DNA of 64,000 nucleotides from Shinella sp. (GTDB lineage: Bacteria; Pseudomonadota; Alphaproteobacteria; Rhizobiales; Rhizobiaceae): the NCBI GenBank assembly GCA_003248775.1, contig QFQX01000007.1, positions 89,874 through 153,873 on the forward strand. The letters are read 5' to 3'. Each line of letters starts with the position of its first letter. The first letter of the stretch is position 1. The notes beneath the pieces were generated by a model. The model had not been told where the DNA came from. It ran no database searches and saw nothing but the letters and a program-made list of their open reading frames with translations. Of this stretch, positions 59,253 to 64,000 are shown piece after piece. Position numbers and translations under genes: made by a program.

Positions 59253-61955
59253 TCAATCCCGCAGCTCCGCGAACCAGCCGAGCCGGCGCATCACCACCTT
59301 CTCGACCTCGAGCAGCACCATCAGCGCGGCCCCGACAGCAATGAGGAGCGCACCATCGAGCAGCCCGAGAGGCCGGGTGCCGAAGAGGTCGTTCATGAAA
59401 GGGGCATAGGTGAAGAGCAGCTGGGCGGCGACGAGCACCCCGATGGCGGTCAGCACCGCCGGCGTGCCCCGAACACCTGTGATGGTGATCGAAGGGACAT
59501 GCAGATAGCGGACGTTGAACAGGTAGAAGATTTCGCCGACCACGAACATGTTGACGACCATGGTCCGCGCCGTCTCCATGTCGCGGCCGGTTTCGAGCGC
59601 GAAGAAGAAGATGCCGAGCGAAGCCGCAGCCAGCAGGATGGACACCACCACCACCCGCCAGAGCAGGAAGGGCGAAAGCAGCGGCGCATTGGCAGCCCTC
59701 GGCCGCCGCCGCATGATGCCGGGTTCCGATGGCTCGAAGGCGAGAACGAGGCCAAGCGTTGCCGCCAGGATCAGGTTGATCCAGAGGATATGGGTCGCCG
59801 TCATCGGCAGGGAGAATCCCGCGAGAATGGCGAGCACGACTGCAACGGTTTCCGCGCCATTGGTCGGGATCTCCCAGGAAATGACCTTGCGGATATTGTC
59901 CTGAACGGTGCGGCCCTCGCGCACGGCATTGACGATCGAGGCGAAATTGTCGTCGAGCAACACCATCTGGGCGGCTTCCTTCGCCGCCTCGGTGCCCTTG
60001 ATCCCCATGGCCGTGCCGACATCCGCCTGACTGAGCGAGGGAGCATCGTTCACGCCGTCGCCGGTCATTGCCACGATATGACCGTTGCGCTGGAGCGCGC
60101 GGACGATCCTGAGCTTGTGCTCGGGCGTGGTGCGGGCAAAGACGGAGACGCGCTCGACGATCTTCCTCAACTCGTCATCGCTCGCCGCCTCGACCTCCGC
60201 ACCGGTGATGACCTCGGGGTCTTCGGCGAGATCGAGCTGGCGGGCAATCGCCAGCGCGGTTGCGGCATGGTCGCCGGTAATCATCTTGATGGCGATGCCG
60301 GCGGAGCGGCACTCGGCCACCGCATCGATCACTTCCGGTCGCGGCGGATCGATGAAGCCGACGATGCCGAGGAATTCGATGCCGCCGGCAAGCGTCTCGA
60401 AGGAAAGGGTTTCAGGTGCCGCCGCCAGATGTTTCACGGCAAAGCCCAGAACGCGCTCACCCTCCGCCCCGGCATTGGCAATCCGCTCCTCCCAGAAGGC
60501 GCGCGTCGGTTCATTGCCCGTCGTTTCATTCGCCGTCATGGCAAGCAGCGCTTCGGCAGCACCCTTGATGAACACGACATAGGATCCATCCGGGGCGCGA
60601 TGCAGCGTCGCCATGAAGCGATGGGTGGCGTCGAAGGGGATTTCATCCAGTCGCTGCCATTCCCCACGAACATGGGAGGGGTCGAGCCCCGCCTTCATGC
60701 CGAGCGCGACCAGCGCGCCCTCCATCGGATCGCCCGTCACCTGCCAGCAGTTTTCGCCCTGGAAAAGATCCGCGTCGTTGCAGAGCAGGCCGCAACGGAC
60801 AAGGCTGGTGGCGTCGGCAAGAGCCGCGACGTCATCGCCGTCCGGGCTGGTCATTTCGCCCTCGGGCACATAACCCGCGCCACCGACCGACAGGCGGCTC
60901 ATCGCCGTCTCGATCCGCCGCGCGGTCATTTCGTTGCGGGTCAGCGTACCGGTCTTGTCGGTGCAGATGACGGATGTGGCGCCGAGCGTTTCGACGGCCG
61001 GCAGCTTGCGGATGACGGCATTGCGCGAAGCCATGCGGCGAACGCCGATGGCGAGCGTAATGGTAATGACCGCCGGCAGCCCTTCGGGCACCACGCCGAC
61101 CGCGAGCGCCACCACCGCGATCAGCGCTTCCACCCAGTCGAAACCGCGAATGAGCACGGCAAAGGCGAAGAGCAGGGCGCCGCCGATGAAGACGACCCAG
61201 GTGAAACGCTTGGCGAAGGCATCGATCTGCCGCAGCAGCGGCGTGCTCAGCTGCTCGACATTCTGAAGCAGGCTGCTGATACGGCCGATTTCGGTCTGCA
61301 GGCCCGTCTCGACGACGACCCCCGTTCCCTGACCGGCGGCAACCAGCGTGCCGGAAAAGGCCAGGCATTGGCGGTCGCCGAGCGCTGCGTCGGCCGCAAC
61401 CGGCAATTCGTGCTTTTCGGCAGCGACGGATTCGCCGGTCAGAAGCGCTTCGTCGATCAGCAGGCGGCGTGCGCGGAGCAGGCGTAGATCGGCCGGAACC
61501 TTGTCACCGGCCTCGATGAAGACGACGTCGCCCGGAACCAGCTCACGCACAGGGATCGCCGATCTGTGGCCATCGCGCAGGACATGGGCATGCGGCGAGA
61601 TCATGTTGCGGATGGCGTTCAACGCCTCCTCGGCCTTGCCCTCCTGCACATAGCCGACAATGGCGTTGACCACCACGACCGCGACGATGACGCCGGCATC
61701 GATAGCATGATTGAGCAGGAAGGCCGCCGCCGCCGCCAGCAGCAGGAAATAGATCAGCACATTGTTGAATTGGGCGAGAAACCGCAGCCAGGCGGGACGC
61801 CCCGCGGTCTCGGGCAATTCGTTCGGCCCGTGGCTCGCCAGCCGCCGTTCGGCTTCCACCCGCTTCAGGCCGTGGGCCGTTGCCGAGAGCTGGGTGAGAA
61901 CGTCTTCGGTGGATTGACTATGCCAGTTTCGCGTTTCCTTGGCGCCATTATCCAC
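59253..61955 (-). CDS. cation-transporting P-type ATPase (P2 type)
   Basis: A 900-residue P-type ATPase of the PMR1/SERCA/PMA-like group. Motifs are complete: TGES (173-176), PEGLP (290-294) in helix 4, phosphorylation site DKTGTLTRNE (Asp 333) and the hinge MTGDGVNDAPSLSQADVG. The N-terminal cation-ATPase domain (WHSQSTEDVLTQLSATAHGL) and the C-terminal six-helix domain are present. Likely exports Ca2+, Mn2+ or protons. Leads an operon with the Ca2+/Na+ antiporter and a universal stress protein, supporting a divalent cation role. Confidence 0.94.
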   Translation of the reverse strand: MDNGAKETRNWHSQSTEDVLTQLSATAHGLKRVEAERRLASHGPNELPETAGRPAWLRFLAQFNNVLIYFLLLAAAAAFLLNHAIDAGVIVAVVVVNAIVGYVQEGKAEEALNAIRNMISPHAHVLRDGHRSAIPVRELVPGDVVFIEAGDKVPADLRLLRARRLLIDEALLTGESVAAEKHELPVAADAALGDRQCLAFSGTLVAAGQGTGVVVETGLQTEIGRISSLLQNVEQLSTPLLRQIDAFAKRFTWVVFIGGALLFAFAVLIRGFDWVEALIAVVALAVGVVPEGLPAVITITLAIGVRRMASRNAVIRKLPAVETLGATSVICTDKTGTLTRNEMTARRIETAMSRLSVGGAGYVPEGEMTSPDGDDVAALADATSLVRCGLLCNDADLFQGENCWQVTGDPMEGALVALGMKAGLDPSHVRGEWQRLDEIPFDATHRFMATLHRAPDGSYVVFIKGAAEALLAMTANETTGNEPTRAFWEERIANAGAEGERVLGFAVKHLAAAPETLSFETLAGGIEFLGIVGFIDPPRPEVIDAVAECRSAGIAIKMITGDHAATALAIARQLDLAEDPEVITGAEVEAASDDELRKIVERVSVFARTTPEHKLRIVRALQRNGHIVAMTGDGVNDAPSLSQADVGTAMGIKGTEAAKEAAQMVLLDDNFASIVNAVREGRTVQDNIRKVISWEIPTNGAETVAVVLAILAGFSLPMTATHILWINLILAATLGLVLAFEPSEPGIMRRRPRAANAPLLSPFLLWRVVVVSILLAAASLGIFFFALETGRDMETARTMVVNMFVVGEIFYLFNVRYLHVPSITITGVRGTPAVLTAIGVLVAAQLLFTYAPFMNDLFGTRPLGLLDGALLIAVGAALMVLLEVEKVVMRRLGWFAELRD

Positions 61956-63088
61956 CTGCTATCCCCCTATGTCTGCTCCACATTCCCGCCGAAGAATAGA
62001 TGGCCGCAACCATGCAAGGCAACGTTGCCCCCTGCGACAAAAGCACCTTCGGGCGATCACGATGTAATCACGGAACCGTGATGATGCCGGAATGGAGCGA
62101 ATAGCGGAGGAGGATGGGGAGTAGATCGCCGGGAATACTGGTCGCGACAGGGCTGATGAATTTCTCCCGCACCGGCGGTTTACAGCCCCGGGGCTGGCCC
62201 GGCATCTTCAATGTCAAAGATTACTGATATAAATCTTGCGCTCGTACCGGCGCGTGCGAAAGGTCTACGCTCTTGCCGCGCCGCGGGCTTCGTCACAGGC
62301 AGGATCATGGAGATCACCGAAAATGTCCGAAACCGTCCTTCTCTCTCGCTGAGCAGAAGGTACAATGACACTGCCGATTTCTCTCTGCTCGACGAGAGAG
62401 GCAATTCCGGACATATTCCTAGATATTAAAGTATTTATTTGCATTATTATTTTTAGATCATTTTATTAATTAACGAATTATGAAATTTTATATGCATAAA
62501 ATATGAGATATACATAAGTATATTAATAATTAAAAACTATAAACGTCGAAACTATCGTCATCAGCGCTCCGAACATGACCCGCTTCCTGTTTCCCTGAAA
62601 TAATGTCGGATCATTGCTACCGTCGTCGAACGTCGATTCGGTAAATTTGTTTACTATATAAAACTCCGCCCCCTAATCCGATAAAATATCAGTTCGTATG
62701 TTTTCTGACATACGAAATACATGAGTATGATTCAGAAAAATATTCGCGCACATCAGAAATAAGCTCATGCTTATTATTCATATATCCTGCAATGCATGAG
62801 ATAGGGAACTCCATGTCCCGATCATTTGGCGCTTTCGCGTTTTGATGGTGTCATCCGCCTTTGTATCATCAAAGGGTGTATCGCACCCTCCAGCAGAAAA
62901 GAAGACAGCGGCCCCGCCGCTGTTCCGTACCTTCTCTCCGCAATGAGGCCGGGATGCATCGAGCCCCTGCATTCATCAACCACGACAGTGACGTGCAGAT
63001 TGCCGAATGCCTTCTGGCGGCCAGCCGTCTTCTGCCATCTTGATGGCAGCACCTATGAGGCCTATATTGGTGGAAAATGGAGGCATCG
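61956..63088. other. gene-poor intergenic region including a very AT-rich stretch
   Basis: This is the largest gap in the window (1.13 kb). The part from about 62415 to 62800 is extremely AT-rich for this replicon, with long A/T runs and several short palindromes. Weak frames occur (for example 62211-62429), but none has a recognisable domain or convincing start. The right side (62800-63088) returns to normal composition without a clear gene. It separates the ATPase operon from vapBC. Confidence 0.5.
62693..62716. repeat. 9-bp perfect inverted repeat in AT-rich region
   Basis: TTCGTATGT (62693-62701) and ACATACGAA (62708-62716) are exact reverse complements with a 6-nt spacer, forming a 24-bp dyad. 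Size and symmetry fit a binding site for a dimeric regulator, but no gene starts close by. Confidence 0.45.
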
Positions 63089-63337
63089 ATGGCTGAACCG
63101 CAACTCTCTGTCCGCAGCTCCAAGGCCCGGGATCTGGCGCACCGGCTCGCGCGTCGCGAGAACCGGTCGATTGCCGATGTCGTCGAGCGCGCCCTTGAAG
63201 CCTATGAGGTCCGCGAGGCCGGGCGGGAACCTGCCGCGAGCTTCTACGCAAGACTTGCGACACAGGCCGGCACGGATATCGATCTGGAAACCGTGATCCG
63301 CGAAAACCGCAAGCCGCATCCGGGCATCGAGCTTTGA
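63089..63337 (+). CDS. vapB: VapB-type antitoxin
   Basis: An 82-residue antitoxin of the type often described as Rv0623/VapB-like. The N-terminal DNA-binding part reads PQLSVRSSKARDLAHRLARREN, followed by SIADVVERALEAYE; the C-terminal tail would bind the toxin. ATG 63089 was chosen because GGAGG lies 5 nt upstream; the Met at 63077 overlaps that site. It overlaps the PIN-domain toxin by 4 nt. It should neutralise the toxin and repress the operon. Confidence 0.85.
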   Translation: MAEPQLSVRSSKARDLAHRLARRENRSIADVVERALEAYEVREAGREPAASFYARLATQAGTDIDLETVIRENRKPHPGIEL

Positions 63338-63747
63338 TTTTCCTTGACACCAACGTCATCTCGGAAACCCTGAAGAAGGCCCCAGACGAGGCAGTCGTTG
63401 CCTGGCTTGTCCGGCACGACGCGGAACTGGCGCTGCCGACGGTGACGATTGCCGAGATAGCCTATGGCATCCAGAAGATCAGGCCTGACCAGCGCGCAGA
63501 CCGGCTCGAACAGGGCTTGCAGGACTGGCGCCGCCGCTTTGCCGACCGCATCTTTGGTCTCACCGAGGAGGCTGCCCTTGCCTATGGCGAGATCATGGGC
63601 GATGCGGCCCGGCAGGGACATGTCATGTCAGCCCCCGACGGCATGATAGCCGCGATCACGCGGGTCAACGGCGGCCGTCTGGCGACCCGCAACCTGAAAG
63701 ATTTCCGCACCACCGGCCTTCACCTCATCTCTCCTTGGGACTTCTGA
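63334..63747 (+). CDS. vapC: VapC-type toxin, PIN-domain ribonuclease
   Basis: A 137-residue PIN-domain protein. Acidic active-site residues are visible in MIFLDTNVISE (Asp 5), TIAEIAYGI (Glu), and SAPDGMIAAI (Asp) with the last near LATRNLKDF. Start is TTG 63334 within the overlap with vapB, so translation is coupled. The family cleaves tRNA or rRNA when freed from antitoxin. It belongs to the FitB-like branch judging by length and the pattern after the first Asp. Confidence 0.92.
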   Translation: MIFLDTNVISETLKKAPDEAVVAWLVRHDAELALPTVTIAEIAYGIQKIRPDQRADRLEQGLQDWRRRFADRIFGLTEEAALAYGEIMGDAARQGHVMSAPDGMIAAITRVNGGRLATRNLKDFRTTGLHLISPWDF

Positions 63748-64000
63748 ACCAGTTTGGCCCCGTGAATTCGGCAAGCGAGCTTAGCGGATAGTTCGGCATG
63801 GCCGATATTCTCCCATGACCAATGCCGGAGGCTCCAGCCCGACCGCCTCATGCGTGATCCGTCGCATGGCTTTGCCCGCATTCCCGAGCATTCCTCGGCA
63901 TGGCCTCCTTCCTTCAACGCATGATCCCTACGAGGCAATTCGCAGCCTCCCGCATGCCGCCGTCCCGCCATGCCGCGAGCCAGAGACGACGCTGAACCGT
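63748..64000. other. right end of window, no supported gene
   Basis: These 253 nt after vapC carry only short frames without a recognisable domain. A remnant of a mobile element is possible, but I could not match any part. Confidence 0.3.

Noticed and set aside
58881..61487. An 868-codon plus-strand frame
   Set aside because: Antisense to the P-type ATPase, which has every expected motif; shadow frame.
62211..62429. 72-codon plus-strand frame near the AT-rich island
   Set aside because: No ribosome-binding site, no recognisable domain, and mixed composition across the AT boundary.
1..64000. CRISPR arrays, tRNA or rRNA genes
   Set aside because: No regularly spaced direct repeats and no cloverleaf or rRNA-like conserved sequence were noticed on reading.
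63748..64000. Possible transposase fragment at the right edge
   Set aside because: Only short peptides with no family motif could be read; evidence is too weak to call.

Overview
The window is alphaproteobacterial DNA of the order Hyphomicrobiales, most likely Rhizobiaceae. Supporting signs are the high GC content, a complete repABC replication/partition operon with three perfect 16-bp RepB-type parS palindromes, a fused PhaAB-type Mrp antiporter operon, a RIME-like intergenic mosaic repeat, other rhizobial interspersed repeats, a small SyrA/ExoX-like membrane protein, and many ABC uptake operons for sugars and nitrogen compounds. The repABC cassette shows that this is a secondary replicon (megaplasmid or chromid), not the main chromosome.

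Layout. 1-7947: end of a sugar-type ABC permease, then a catabolic set (phosphotriesterase-like hydrolase, amidotransferase-like protein, PfkB kinase on the opposite strand, BtpA/SgcQ-family protein, TenA-family protein, M20 amidohydrolase, D-2-hydroxyacid dehydrogenase-like protein). 7974-8988: two hypothetical genes that converge on a hairpin. 9080-16599 (minus): Ugp-like ABC importer with a glycerophosphodiester phosphodiesterase, a MurR/RpiR regulator and a cytosine-deaminase-like amidohydrolase. 16850-24221 (minus): BMP-family (nucleoside/base-type) ABC importer with an amidase and a second cytosine-deaminase-like enzyme. 24522-33689: two-partner secretion locus, with a very large GLUG/MBG-repeat exoprotein interrupted by an in-frame amber codon, its FhaC/ShlB-type transporter, and an IalB-family protein.

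33928-35478: a two-gene unit of unknown function and an XRE regulator. 35558-41582: phaAB-C-D-E-F-G cation/H+ antiporter operon. 41719-44493: alpha/beta hydrolase bracketed by related inverted repeats, then a divergent ornithine cyclodeaminase/Lrp pair. 44520-50142: an accessory patch with a serine recombinase, repeats, a SyrA-like gene, a decayed aroE fragment, a periplasmic ClpP-fold protein, a yjhX(topAI)-yjhQ toxin-antitoxin pair behind a structured leader, and an aminoglycoside-phosphotransferase-like gene.

50206-57104: repC, repB and repA (minus), a WGR-domain gene, and the parS cluster, which is split by an IS5-family element carrying a nonsense codon and truncating a LysR gene. 57323-61955: universal stress protein, Ca2+/Na+ exchanger-type antiporter and P-type cation ATPase, apparently one operon. 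61956-63088: gene-poor, partly very AT-rich DNA. 63089-63747: vapBC toxin-antitoxin.

Taken together, the genes are those of a soil or plant-associated cell: uptake and salvage of varied organic N, C and P compounds, ion homeostasis, surface adhesion, and plasmid maintenance. No tRNA, rRNA or CRISPR array was seen. Assignments come from reading motifs by eye; no database search was run.
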